A stretch of 64,000 nucleotides of DNA from Clostridium chauvoei (GCF_002327185.1 NZ_CP018624.1:1736001-1800000); one strand, 5' to 3'; numbered from the stretch's first letter, positions 48,613-57,852 are shown. A program made the numbers and translations. Notes: a model not told the origin generated them from the letters alone.

Positions 48613-48801
48613 TTATTTAAATTGATTTTGTTCTTTTTCATAATTATAACCTACTGATGAAAGTTTATCCTTTAATTCCTTAACTTCTATTCCTATATCT
48701 TCACAAAAACTTTCTAAAGATGAATAGAAATCTCTTAATTTCATATTTACTAAACTTACTAATATATTAGGATCCATTGATAAAATACTTTCCCTATCCA
48801 T
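48613..48801 (-). CDS. DUF4250-family small protein
   Basis: A 62-residue soluble protein: MDRESILSMDPNILVSLVNM, then LRDFYSSLESFCEDIGIEV. The MDPNILVSLVNMKLRD pattern is the DUF4250 signature as I recall it, and the fold looks like a small helical DNA-binding-like domain. The ATG at 48801 is preferred; the frame's TTG at 48816 overlaps GGAG. Function unknown. Confidence 0.75.
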   Translation of the reverse strand: MDRESILSMDPNILVSLVNMKLRDFYSSLESFCEDIGIEVKELKDKLSSVGYNYEKEQNQFK

Positions 48802-48914
48802 TATCTCACACTCCAATACCTTAGATTCTATATAAAAACTATATCATATATTTTTTAATAAAAAAACATTTTATATTATGTTTACTGTATGTTATTAATT
48901 ATTTTCATATAAAA

Positions 48915-48936
48915 ATAGAACTCCTAAGAGTCCTAT
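48915..48936 (-). terminator. Terminator overlapping a small gene's stop
   Basis: Stem ATAGGACTC / GAGTTCTAT (one G-U pair) followed by TTTTTAT on the minus strand. It overlaps the stop codon of the 37-residue gene at 48933. Confidence 0.8.
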
Positions 48937-49046
48937 TTACAATGTTTTTCTTCTTTACTTAGCTCTGGGACTTTTGCAGCTTCGCTTTTTTTAGGAGATT
49001 GGTATCTTCTCTTTTCCCATGATGCTTGTTGACCATGTTTAGCCAT
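48933..49046 (-). CDS. Small basic protein, 37 residues
   Basis: Begins ATG 49046 behind TTGGAGGTGATAAT, a strong ribosome site. The product MAKHGQQASWEKRRYQSPKK continues to a KHCK end: basic, no membrane helix, low hydrophobicity. It has its own terminator. I do not recognise the family, but the site, terminator and codon use support a real gene. Confidence 0.6.
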   Translation of the reverse strand: MAKHGQQASWEKRRYQSPKKSEAAKVPELSKEEKHCK

Positions 49047-49103
49047 ATTATCACCTCCAACCTTATATACTTAGTGTTTGTCTCAATATTAAAATTATTC
49101 TAA

Positions 49104-49820
49104 ATTTTAATATACATTTATGGCTTTTCTTGTTACTATATTTATTCTTCAAATGGAGCTATGATTCATAAAGCAAATGGTGAGAAATTAACAGCTTATC
49201 CAATAGATAAAAGTGAAGCTAGAAAAGTTTTAGAGTATATGGATAAAAATAAATTTCCCTACTCTGTTTTTACAGAAGATATTATTTTTCAAAAAGATGA
49301 TAATTTAACTCGTCTAAAAAATGATTATAAAAATACTAAAATATTAAATTCACCTCTTGCAGACATGGGATTAAAAACTCTATCTGAATTATTTACAGCT
49401 GAGTATAAAGATGTTATAAGAGTTTCTCATTATGAAGAAATTTTATCTTCTGATAAAGATTTATTTTATATAGCGGGAAATTCCTTTAATCAAGAAAGAT
49501 TAGATAATGGTATGAAAGATCTTAGTCTAATAAAAACTTTAAATATTTCCTCTTCAGCCTTCCATAACTTTGATGCAACAAATATATACGCTTCAAAAGG
49601 ACAAGCTGTGGAATTCTTAGCTAATTATCTTAATATTCCTCTTAACGAGACTGTGGCTGTAGGTGATAATTATAATGACATTTCTATGTTAGAAAAGGTT
49701 AAATATAGTATAGCTATGGGAAATGCAAATGAATCTGTAAAAAATATTTGTAGATATACTACTTTAAATAATTCTGAAAATGGTGTTGCTTATGCTATAA
49801 AAAATATCTATTATAAATAA
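49104..49820 (+). pseudogene. 5'-truncated Cof-type HAD phosphatase
   Basis: The frame is the C-terminal three quarters of a Cof-type (HAD-IIB) sugar-phosphatase-like protein. SSNGAMIHKANGE just at the start is the usual segment near residue 80 of the full protein. The cap domain and motif IV VGDNYNDISML (about residue 175 of the ORF from ATG 49161) are intact. Motif I (DxDGT), holding the nucleophile, is absent, and a stop at 49101-49103 closes the frame upstream. The product could not be a HAD phosphatase. GGAG lies only two bases before ATG 49161, a poor start. Confidence 0.75.
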
Positions 49821-49878
49821 AAAACTATATTATATTTTGTATTTCACATAACTACCTTACAAATATAATATAGTTTTT
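49820..49878. terminator. Bidirectional terminator
   Basis: Eighteen-base arms beginning AAAAACTATATTATATTT and mirrored at 49861-49878, with T-rich flanks, between the HAD remnant and the TtcA-like gene. Confidence 0.8.
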
Positions 49879-49889
49879 ATAATTAAAAT

Positions 49890-50756
49890 TTATTCTTCAT
49901 CATATACATCTAGATATTTTACTTTCTTTCCGCTTTTTTCCCATCCTAAAATAGAATCCATACTTACATTCTCAGCTGCTTTAAATATTGACTTTTCTAC
50001 ACCATCAAAATTTTTCTTTAATTCTTTTATTAAATCTTTTATTTCGTATCTCTTATTTCCTATCTTTTCAGCGGCTACCATACAAGCACAATTTAAAGGC
50101 CAAATTCCAGCATTATTTGTAAATCTCTTTATATAATCTTCTTCTACATAATATAATGGTCTTATTAATTCCATATTTTCATAATTTGAAGATTTAAACT
50201 TTGGTAGCATAGTCTTAAAATTACCTGCATATAAAACATTTAATAAAGTTGTTTCTATAACATCATTGTAATGATGTCCAAGTGCTAATTTATTACATCC
50301 AAGTTCTTTTGCTTTACTATATAATGATCCTCTTCTCATTCTAGCACATAAGTAACATGGATAATCCTTTGCCATCTTATCTACTACTTCAAATATTCCA
50401 CCATCATAAATATGTACTGGTATTCCTAAATGCTCACAATTTTCTATAAGTAACTCTTTAATTTGAGGATGATATCCTGGATCCATAGCTATAAATTCTA
50501 ATTCAAAATTCATTTGACCATGTTTTTTTAATTCTTGAAAACATTTTGCCATTAATAATGAATCTTTTCCTCCTGATATAGCAACTGCTATTTTGTCTCC
50601 ATCTTCTACTAATTTATAGTCCTTTACGGCTTTTACAAATTTAGACCAAATATGTTTTCTATATTTTTTAACGATACTACGTTCAATTTCTCCTAATGAT
50701 TTCTTTTCTTCTGTTGGAATCATTCTTTCGCAGCCTTTTCCTGATATGCTACTCAT
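49890..50756 (-). CDS. TtcA-like tRNA thiolation ATPase (PP-loop)
   Basis: A 288-residue adenine-nucleotide-alpha-hydrolase. The PP-loop is VAISGGKDSLLMAKCF (about 60). Cys residues suited to an iron-sulfur cluster are in YPCYLCARMRRG (about 133) and PLNCACMVAAEK (about 218), as in TtcA, which makes 2-thiocytidine 32 in tRNA. LGHHYNDVIETTLLN (about 158) is also family-typical. TtuA-type or other thiolases cannot be excluded. ATG 50756 after AGAGGTGATT. Single gene. Confidence 0.85.
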   Translation of the reverse strand: MSSISGKGCERMIPTEEKKSLGEIERSIVKKYRKHIWSKFVKAVKDYKLVEDGDKIAVAISGGKDSLLMAKCFQELKKHGQMNFELEFIAMDPGYHPQIKELLIENCEHLGIPVHIYDGGIFEVVDKMAKDYPCYLCARMRRGSLYSKAKELGCNKLALGHHYNDVIETTLLNVLYAGNFKTMLPKFKSSNYENMELIRPLYYVEEDYIKRFTNNAGIWPLNCACMVAAEKIGNKRYEIKDLIKELKKNFDGVEKSIFKAAENVSMDSILGWEKSGKKVKYLDVYDEE

Positions 50757-50912
50757 ATAATCACCTCTATTTATTAAATCTTTATAAATTATAACACCTT
50801 TTTATATTAATGTCTTTATTAACTTTACTTAATAATAATTTGATTTCAAAGTGTAACATTTACCTACATATTAAAATATATTATTTATTAATTAATTATT
50901 TAGGAGTTTTAA

Positions 50913-51938
50913 ATGATTATTTATCAAAATGAATTTGAAGATACCAATTTCCAAAATAATAATGAAAATTTAATTGAATATAATAGTGAAAATACTAGAA
51001 TACCGCCTTTTGGTAATTATCCTAACTTTCCCCCACTTCCTAATAGTCCTTATGAACCTGGTGGAATGAATAAACCTGGAATGCAATTGGGTAAACCTCC
51101 CAAGTATACTCCAAATAAAAATGAAGCTGGAGTTCAATCTCTTAAATCATCAAAGTCTGGTTCACCTAATGTAAAAGCAGTTAGCCCTAATTCTATTAGT
51201 TTTTGCCTTTATAAATTTACTTATATTTGGGAAGTTAGTGGCAGAAGTTACTGGGTTTATTTGATAAATGTTGATAGAGTATCCATTTCAGGATTTAGAT
51301 GGATCGGTTTTAATTGGTTTTACTTTGGTATTGATCTTAAGAAGATAGATTCTTTTATTTGCTATAGAAACAATTTAGATGATGTATGTGATAATAGCTG
51401 TTATCGTTCAGATAAAAAAGATATTTTAGAGAATATTAAAACTGAATTTTCTAATGATGGCATAAAAAATATATACTCTAGAGTATTATCTGTTATAGAT
51501 ATTCCAGAAAGCAAAGAAGATGTTTTCTTAGAAGATATAGGTGTAATAGATGGTAAAGCTATTCAAAGCAGAATTCCATGTATTAAAACTAGAAATGTCA
51601 GCTATCAGCTTACTTTAGAAGTAAGTTATCCTGAAAATATTAATGAAGAAATAAAAGAACAAATAATTTTTTTTGCTAGAGATGCATCAATAGATGCTTA
51701 TGAAATTATTACAAGTACAAGAAAAAATGATACTTGTATATATCCTTTAGAAATTGAAACACGCTCTTCAGATTTAATTCCAAAATCTCTATCATATTTT
51801 TCTAAAAAGTTTTCTTCCCAAATTAGAAATTTACCTAATTGGAAAGAACTTTCTAGAAGAATTCACTATTCAATAAGACAAGAAAAAATTAATGGCCCTT
51901 GGAAAATTCAAAACCCCTCAAATACAAATAGATATTAA
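50913..51938 (+). CDS. Pro/Asn-rich hypothetical protein
   Basis: A 341-residue protein not recognised. Residues 1-95 are low complexity (Asn, then Pro: PPFGNYPNFPPLPNSPYEP). Residues 100-165 are aromatic-rich and beta-like (FCLYKFTYIWEVSGRSYWVY, then GFRWIGFNWFYFGIDLKKID) with two short Cys-rich spots (CYRNNLDDVCDNSC). The remaining 175 residues are mixed alpha/beta. There is no signal peptide or anchor. The Asn/Pro N-terminus followed by a folded part recalls the other Asn-rich genes at 32245 and 39023. Function unknown. Confidence 0.65.
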   Translation: MIIYQNEFEDTNFQNNNENLIEYNSENTRIPPFGNYPNFPPLPNSPYEPGGMNKPGMQLGKPPKYTPNKNEAGVQSLKSSKSGSPNVKAVSPNSISFCLYKFTYIWEVSGRSYWVYLINVDRVSISGFRWIGFNWFYFGIDLKKIDSFICYRNNLDDVCDNSCYRSDKKDILENIKTEFSNDGIKNIYSRVLSVIDIPESKEDVFLEDIGVIDGKAIQSRIPCIKTRNVSYQLTLEVSYPENINEEIKEQIIFFARDASIDAYEIITSTRKNDTCIYPLEIETRSSDLIPKSLSYFSKKFSSQIRNLPNWKELSRRIHYSIRQEKINGPWKIQNPSNTNRY

Positions 51939-51943
51939 ATTTT

Positions 51944-51975
51944 AAAATAGCTAAGAAAACTTTCTTAGCTATTTT
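51944..51975. terminator. Bidirectional terminator
   Basis: AAAATAGCTAAGAAA / TTTCTTAGCTATTTT, perfect 15-bp arms with a 2-nt gap, T-rich downstream on the plus strand. Confidence 0.9.
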
Positions 51976-51978
51976 TAT

Positions 51979-52281
51979 TTAAAATTCATAATCTACCACA
52001 ACTCTTGAGTCTGCTACCTTACCTATGAATCCTGCTACTTTTAAATGCTCTGGATTTTTTTGGTATTTATCTAACTCTTCTAAATTATTAAACTCAGAAT
52101 TTAAAACCACATCATAAGCTTGTTCTCCTTCTTTTATATTAATACCTACTTCAATAAATTTTATTTCAGATATTACACCTCTTAAAGCTTCTAGAGAATC
52201 TTTTATTTTATTAGAGTTTATAAATTTATCATTTCCTTCTGCATTATCTTTTAATTTCCACATTACAATATGTTTAATCAT
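51979..52281 (-). CDS. Dabb (stress-responsive alpha/beta barrel) protein
   Basis: A 100-residue dimeric ferredoxin-like barrel protein. MIKHIVMWKLKDNAEG opens the family pattern; LRGVISEIKFIEVGIN and YDVVLNSEFNNLEELDKYQ follow. Family members are heme- or stress-linked or act as small cyclases; no specific role is evident. The ATG at 52281 follows GAGGTG; a GTG three codons earlier is inside that site. Probably monocistronic. Confidence 0.85.
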   Translation of the reverse strand: MIKHIVMWKLKDNAEGNDKFINSNKIKDSLEALRGVISEIKFIEVGINIKEGEQAYDVVLNSEFNNLEELDKYQKNPEHLKVAGFIGKVADSRVVVDYEF

Positions 52282-52350
52282 AAAACACACCTCACCCTTA
52301 AATATAATTTTAATTACATTTTATTACAATCTATTATAACTTTAAAGTCT

Positions 52351-53706
52351 CTATTTTAATTTTATACTTTGTGGAAAATTAAATACATTTTCTGGATCAT
52401 ATTTGCTTTTTATACACTTTAATTTTGATAAATTTTCCCCGTAATATTCTTTTTCGTAATCATTAAGTTCTACAAAAGGAAAATTAATAAATGTACCTTT
52501 TGTAATTGTCTTTATATACTCTACCTTACCCTTAACCCATTCTCTATTTTTAGGTGCATATATCGCTTCTTCCCATACTGATTGTATCCCCATAATAAAT
52601 TTAGCATCTCTATAATAAAAAGCTGTACTTTTATTGTCTATATCAGCAATTGCTCCACCTAATCCATAAAATGAAACTGCCGTATATATAGAACCATCCT
52701 CTCTATTCTCTACTAAGTCTATTAAATTCTTTATTTCATCTCTAGTGTAATCTTTATATACAAATCTACCTGTTGATTTATAACTTTCATATGGTGGATG
52801 ACTATCTTGAATTTTTCTATTTGCTTCTAATACAGACATATATTCTAAATCAAAGTCCATATTATCTGAAAGATTTTTAAAAGGCTTTAAAATTTCATTT
52901 GCTTCATTTTTATCACCATAGAATAATCCTGTAATTTTCACACCTCTTCCTTTTTCTTTAGAGTTATATATAGCCATTTTAAAATTAACTCTTCTATCTA
53001 AACTTTTAAATTCATCTTGAAAAATCTCAACTATATTTATATTTTCTTCAATGTTTATATGTTTATAATCAATATTTATTAAAGTTGCCATCTTTATCTT
53101 TTTAGGTAGTTTAAATTTCATAGAGGTTACTATACCAAAATTTCCTCCACCTCCACCTAACGATGCCCAAAATAAATCATCATTTTTTTCCTTATTAGCT
53201 ATTATTTTTTCTCCTTTATAGTTTATAAGTTTTATTTCTTGCAAGCTATCTGCAGCTAGTCCTAGTAATCTAGCAGAATACCCCCATCCTCCACCTAGAG
53301 TTAATCCAATAATACCAACAGTTGGACATCCTCCTCCTGGAAAAGGAATTAATCGCTTTCCTAAAAATTCATATAACTCTCTATTTCTAACCCCACCTTG
53401 TATTTTGACTGTATTATTTTCCTCATCTATTTCAATATAATTCATATTACTTACATCAATTACTACTACATCATTACCAGTTGAATATCCTTCATAATTA
53501 TGAGCGCCTGATCTTATTCTTATTGGTAAAGAATTATTTCTTGCCCAATTAATTGAGTTAATAACATCTTCTTCTGTGTAGCAATATATAATCACTAAAG
53601 GGTATTTTTCAATAGCTCTGTTCCAACTCTTTCTATCTTCTTCATAACTAAAATCCTCTCTAGTAACTACTTTACCTGTTAAATCATAATAATTTAAGTC
53701 TTTCAT
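52351..53706 (-). CDS. FAD-linked oxidase of the berberine-bridge type
   Basis: A 451-residue BBE/VAO-type flavoprotein with no signal peptide. The FAD-binding half contains RSGAHNYEGYSTGNDVVVIDV (about 61), whose His is the usual 8-alpha histidyl link, and FPGGGCPTVGIIGLTLGGG (about 119), whose Cys is the second (6-S-cysteinyl) link of bicovalent enzymes. The C-terminal BBE motif is KSKYDPENVFNFPQSI. Such enzymes oxidise sugars or alcohols, usually with O2. In an anaerobe the acceptor must differ or the enzyme serves O2 exposure. The substrate is unknown. Confidence 0.87.
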   Translation of the reverse strand: MKDLNYYDLTGKVVTREDFSYEEDRKSWNRAIEKYPLVIIYCYTEEDVINSINWARNNSLPIRIRSGAHNYEGYSTGNDVVVIDVSNMNYIEIDEENNTVKIQGGVRNRELYEFLGKRLIPFPGGGCPTVGIIGLTLGGGWGYSARLLGLAADSLQEIKLINYKGEKIIANKEKNDDLFWASLGGGGGNFGIVTSMKFKLPKKIKMATLINIDYKHINIEENINIVEIFQDEFKSLDRRVNFKMAIYNSKEKGRGVKITGLFYGDKNEANEILKPFKNLSDNMDFDLEYMSVLEANRKIQDSHPPYESYKSTGRFVYKDYTRDEIKNLIDLVENREDGSIYTAVSFYGLGGAIADIDNKSTAFYYRDAKFIMGIQSVWEEAIYAPKNREWVKGKVEYIKTITKGTFINFPFVELNDYEKEYYGENLSKLKCIKSKYDPENVFNFPQSIKLK

Positions 53707-53781
53707 TTATCTCACCTTCTCATTGTATTAGTTTTTACTTGTTACACTAATATAATACCATTAATAACTGAAAAGACAAAA

Positions 53782-53818
53782 AGTAGTAGGTAATAAAATC
53801 TATCTATTACCTACTACT
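53782..53818 (-). terminator. Terminator of cstA
   Basis: AGTAGTAGGTAATA / TATTACCTACTACT perfect 14-bp stem with TTTTTGTCTTTT after it on the minus strand, just past the cstA stop at 53831. Confidence 0.88.
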
Positions 53819-53830
53819 TCTCTATTCTAT

Positions 53831-55252
53831 TTACTCTGATATATTTTCTTGTGCTTTTTTTCTTGTATATCTAATAAATATTACAAATAAAACTAATGCA
53901 AATAATATTCCAATTGTATTTGATATACCAGCTGCTAGTCTAAATCCTTCAGGAGCTTGAAGTATATATGCACTAGTTACAGCAGACATAAATACTGCTG
54001 GTATTGTACAAATCCAATAATTCTTCTTAGCTTGTACCATATATGCTGATGCTGCCCATAACATAATCATTGCTAAGGTTTGATTAGCCCAAGAGAAATA
54101 TCTCCATATTATTGCAAAATCAATAAATGTTAATGCAATTCCTACTATAAATAGAGGTATTGCTATTTTAAATCTATTTGCAAACTTGTCTTGCTTCATT
54201 CCTATAGTATCTGCAATAGTTAATCTAGCACTTCTAAATGCTGTATCTCCAGAAGTTATAGGACAAGCAACAACCCCTAATACGGCTAGTACAGCTCCAA
54301 CTTTTCCCATCAAAGTGTTTGATATTGTATTTACTATAGTTGAAGGTCCACCATTTGCTAAAGCTTCACTTAAACCAGGTGTTCCACCAAAGAAACTCAT
54401 GGCTGCAGCTGCCCAGATTAGTGCAATTACACCTTCTGCAATCATTGCTCCATAAAATACTTTTCTAGCCTCTGACTCTTTTCTAACACATCTTGCCATT
54501 ATTGGTGATTGAGTTGCATGGAATCCTGAAATAGCTCCACATGCTATTGTTATAAATAAATATGGGAATATTGGTGTTCCCTTTGGATGGAAATTAATAA
54601 ATTGAATTTCTGGAATTGTGTATCCTTCTATTAAAATTCCAGCCCCTATTCCCACTGCCATAATTAAAAGACAAGCTCCAAAAAGAGGATAAATTTTACC
54701 TATTATTTTATCAACAGGTAATACTGTAGCTGCAATATAGTAAATTATGATTATTACAATAAATATATTTCTATCTATTCCTGTTAAAGTTTTTAATAAA
54801 TCTGCAGGTCCTGTTAAGAATACAACACCTACTAATACTAATAAAACTACTGAAAATACAACCATTACCTTTCTTGGTATATCTCCTAGATATTTACCAA
54901 CCAAATCTGCTACAGATGCGCCTTTATTTCTCATAGATAGTACTCCAGTAAAGAAATCATGAACTGCACCTGCAAATATACATCCAAATACTATCCATAA
55001 AAATGCGGCTGGTCCCCATAAAGCCCCTGCTATAGCACCAAAGATTGGTCCTAATCCTGCAATATTTAAAAATTGAATAAGAAATATCCTTGGCCAACTC
55101 ATTGGCACAAAATCAACTCCATCTTGCATAGTTTCTGATGGTGCCTTGTTTAAATCGTTAGTTCCAAAGGTCTTCTCCACAAATTTACCATAAGTGAAGT
55201 ATCCAACTACTAATAATACTAATGAAATTAAAAATGATATCATAACTCTCAT
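53831..55252 (-). CDS. cstA: CstA-family transporter (carbon starvation / pyruvate type)
   Basis: A 473-residue membrane protein with about 12-14 helices. It opens with ISFLISLVLLVVGYFTYG, and WPRIFLIQFLNIAGLGPIFGAIAG (about 53-76) is the CstA family core. HATQSPIMARCVRKESEARKVFYGAM (about 247-272) is also typical. It belongs to the group including E. coli BtsT, a pyruvate/H+ symporter; CstA proteins also take up peptides. The neighbouring LytTR regulator and LytS-like kinase mirror BtsSR-BtsT, favouring pyruvate. No terminator is obvious between the regulator and this gene. Confidence 0.88.
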   Translation of the reverse strand: MRVMISFLISLVLLVVGYFTYGKFVEKTFGTNDLNKAPSETMQDGVDFVPMSWPRIFLIQFLNIAGLGPIFGAIAGALWGPAAFLWIVFGCIFAGAVHDFFTGVLSMRNKGASVADLVGKYLGDIPRKVMVVFSVVLLVLVGVVFLTGPADLLKTLTGIDRNIFIVIIIIYYIAATVLPVDKIIGKIYPLFGACLLIMAVGIGAGILIEGYTIPEIQFINFHPKGTPIFPYLFITIACGAISGFHATQSPIMARCVRKESEARKVFYGAMIAEGVIALIWAAAAMSFFGGTPGLSEALANGGPSTIVNTISNTLMGKVGAVLAVLGVVACPITSGDTAFRSARLTIADTIGMKQDKFANRFKIAIPLFIVGIALTFIDFAIIWRYFSWANQTLAMIMLWAASAYMVQAKKNYWICTIPAVFMSAVTSAYILQAPEGFRLAAGISNTIGILFALVLFVIFIRYTRKKAQENISE

Positions 55253-55282
55253 CTCCTTAATTAGGATTTATTTGTTAATACC

Positions 55283-55368
55283 AGTATATATCTTAAATTT
55301 TTGAAAAGGTATTCATTAGGTATGAAATACATTATTTATACATGAGATGCAATATACTGTTATGAAAT
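55283..55368 (-). promoter_or_regulatory. Three 20-bp-spaced direct repeats upstream of cstA
   Basis: Minus strand, 5' to 3': ATTTCATAAC (55368-55359), ATCTCATGTA (55348-55339) and ATTTCATACC (55328-55319). They begin exactly 20 bp apart, two helical turns. A -10 TATACT lies at 55288-55283; the -35 position is a poor ACCTTT, as expected for an activated promoter. LytTR regulators bind such spaced direct repeats, and one is encoded just upstream. Confidence 0.65.
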
Positions 55369-55385
55369 TCAATTTTTACTTAACA

Positions 55386-56099
55386 TTATAAAGTTAATAT
55401 TTTCTTAAAGTCCTTTACTTTATTCCTACTAACAGGTATTTCTTTTTCTATATTCTTTATCTTTAAAACATATGTGCCGTTAAACCATGGTTTTATCTCT
55501 TCTACTTTGTCTAAATTTACTATATATGATCTATGAGACTTATAAAATTCTTTACTTGAAAGTTTATTTTCTAATTCTGAAATCTTATGTTTAGATAAAT
55601 ATTCTTCCCCATTAATAAAGACTTTAACAGTTCTTCCTGCTGCCTCTAAATAATATATATCCTTAGTATTAACTACATATATTTTCCCATTTTTAATAAC
55701 AGATAGTTTATCACTTTTAGAATCTATTTCTTTACATTCTATATTTAATTTTTCTAATCTTTCTAAAGATGAAATAATTCTTTCCTCTGAAAACGGCTTT
55801 AATAAATAATCGAAGGCATGAATATCAAAGGCATCTAAAGCATAGTCCTTATACGCTGTTATAAATACTATCTTCCCTATAAAATTAAGTTTATTTAATA
55901 TTTTAGCTAAATTAATACCGTCTATTCCTGGTATATTTATATCTAAAAATAATACATCAACATTATTATCTTGTAAAAACTTTAATGCATCTGCTCCATC
56001 TTCAAACTCTCCTAAAATATCTATATCACTAAAATTTTTAACAAAATACTTAAGCTCTTCTCTTGCTGGTAATTCATCATCTACTATAATACAATTCAT
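55386..56099 (-). CDS. LytTR-family response regulator
   Basis: A 237-residue two-component regulator. The receiver domain has IVDDELPAREELKYF (acidic pocket), FLDINIPGIDG (phospho-Asp, about residue 53) and a Lys in FLLKPFSEER (about 101). The LytTR DNA-binding domain follows (about 135-237) with DIYYLEAAGRTVKVFING and FYKSHRSYIVNLDKVEEI. It resembles BtsR/LytR. It starts 15 nt after the kinase gene and probably activates cstA through the repeats downstream. Confidence 0.92.
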   Translation of the reverse strand: MNCIIVDDELPAREELKYFVKNFSDIDILGEFEDGADALKFLQDNNVDVLFLDINIPGIDGINLAKILNKLNFIGKIVFITAYKDYALDAFDIHAFDYLLKPFSEERIISSLERLEKLNIECKEIDSKSDKLSVIKNGKIYVVNTKDIYYLEAAGRTVKVFINGEEYLSKHKISELENKLSSKEFYKSHRSYIVNLDKVEEIKPWFNGTYVLKIKNIEKEIPVSRNKVKDFKKILTL

Positions 56100-56114
56100 T
56101 TAATTCACTCCCTA

Positions 56115-57768
56115 TTATATTTCAAAGGAAATTCTTGTTCCTTTATCTAGCCTTTCTATTTTCAATCCTCTTCCATATATAAGCTTCATCCTGCAATGAA
56201 CATTATATAGTCCTATTCTATTTTCCTCAGCTTGTCCATTATAAACTTTATCTATTATGTTTTTATCTATTCCGCATCCATCATCTTCTATGACTATTAT
56301 ATGACCGTTTTTGTATTTCTCACATCTTATCCATATATTTTCACCAGTTCTCTTTTTTAAAATTCCATGCTTTATTGCATTTTCTATGAGTGGCTCTATT
56401 GTTAATGGAGGAATTTTAATATCCATATCTTCCTCAGATATTTCATAATGTGCTTTAATTTTATCTCCAAATCTAGCTTCTACTATAGAAACATATGCTT
56501 TAACTTGTTCAATTTCTTTTTTTAAGGAAATCATATCACCATTTACTTCTAAATTATATCTTAAATAATCCGATAAATTTACAATTAACTCTCTAGCTCT
56601 ATCTGGATTTATTCTTACAAAAGAAGTAATAGTATGAAGAGAGTTAAATAAAAAATGAGGATTTATTTGAGTTTGCAATGCTTTAATTTCTGCTTTATCT
56701 GCCATCTCTTTGTATTTTTTAATTTTTCCAATCTGTATTTGATAAGAAATTAATTTAGCTAATCCTATAACTAAATGCTTATTTTTTCTGTAATATGGTT
56801 TTCTTTATTAAAATATACTTTTAAAGTTCCTATAACTTGACTATCATAAATTAAAGGAGTTATTATAGCTGCTTTAGATTCCTTTCCTTCTATACAACTA
56901 AATAATTGTATTCCTTCACCTTTTTTTAATATAGCTGTCTCTCCATTTTTCAAAACTTTCTTAGTATAATCACTAACTATTTTTCTATTATTAAGCTTTA
57001 ACTGACTATTTTGTGATGAATAAGCTAAAATATCTTCTTTGTCAGTTAATATAACTATTTGAGCATCTATACTAGATCTAATTATTTCACAAACCTTTTT
57101 CAAAGATTCTTCTGTAACTTCTTTAAAATAAGGTAAGGTCTTATTTGTTATCTCTAAGGTTTTTCTTGCCTGCTCCCCCTCTAACCTTTCCTTTTCATCA
57201 AATATACTTTTTATAATAGTCATAACTAATAAAATTCCTAATGAATTAATTATAACCATAGGTACATATATACCATTAATTATTTCTCTTCCATTCTCAA
57301 CCATGATAGCTATTAAAAACATACTAATACTTTCTACAAAAATTGTACTAAAAATTCCATAAGCATATTCCTTTTTTATATCGTATTTTTATATAATAAA
57401 CCTGGTAAAATCCCTGCTAATAGTGTTCCAATAGCGCAGGGAATTGTTGTGCCAATTAATGGTCCATAGCATAATCTATGCAAGCTAGCAATAGCTCCTG
57501 CTATCCCTCCAACTATTGGCCCACAGGTTATTGATGCTGCTACAATACTTACATTTCTTATATTAACTATTGCTCCATTATAGTTTATTCCTAAGTATGT
57601 TCCTATCATTCCTAATAAAGAAAATAATATAGAAACTATTAATATATCCTTTTTAGTCTGTATTTTATGTTGTATTGCTCTTTGAATTATTTTGCTTCTA
57701 GACATTGTAAATGCAATAAGTACTACATATCCTAAATTACTTGCTAATTGACTTAATAATCTCCACAT
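56115..57768 (-). pseudogene. LytS/BtsS-type sensor kinase broken by two frameshifts
   Basis: Three successive frames make up one LytS-type kinase. First is a 5TMR-LYT membrane sensor (57768-57376, LGYVVLIAFTMSRSKIIQ), then a GAF-like domain (to 56771), then the HisKA_7 and ATPase part (56705-56115: QTQINPHFLFNSLHTI with the phospho-His, ENAIKHG, EDDGCGID, IGLYNVHCRM). Breaks lie at A-runs: 57386-57390 (A5) and 56782-56787 (A6). Adding one base at each restores a continuous frame of about 551 residues, normal for the family. It may be a true pseudogene or homopolymer read error. Confidence 0.88.
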
Positions 57769-57852
57769 CTCTATCACATCCTAAGCTGATTTTCTCAACT
57801 TAATTATACTATATAAGGGATAATTTGTTATAAATTAAAGGTTAGCTAAAAC

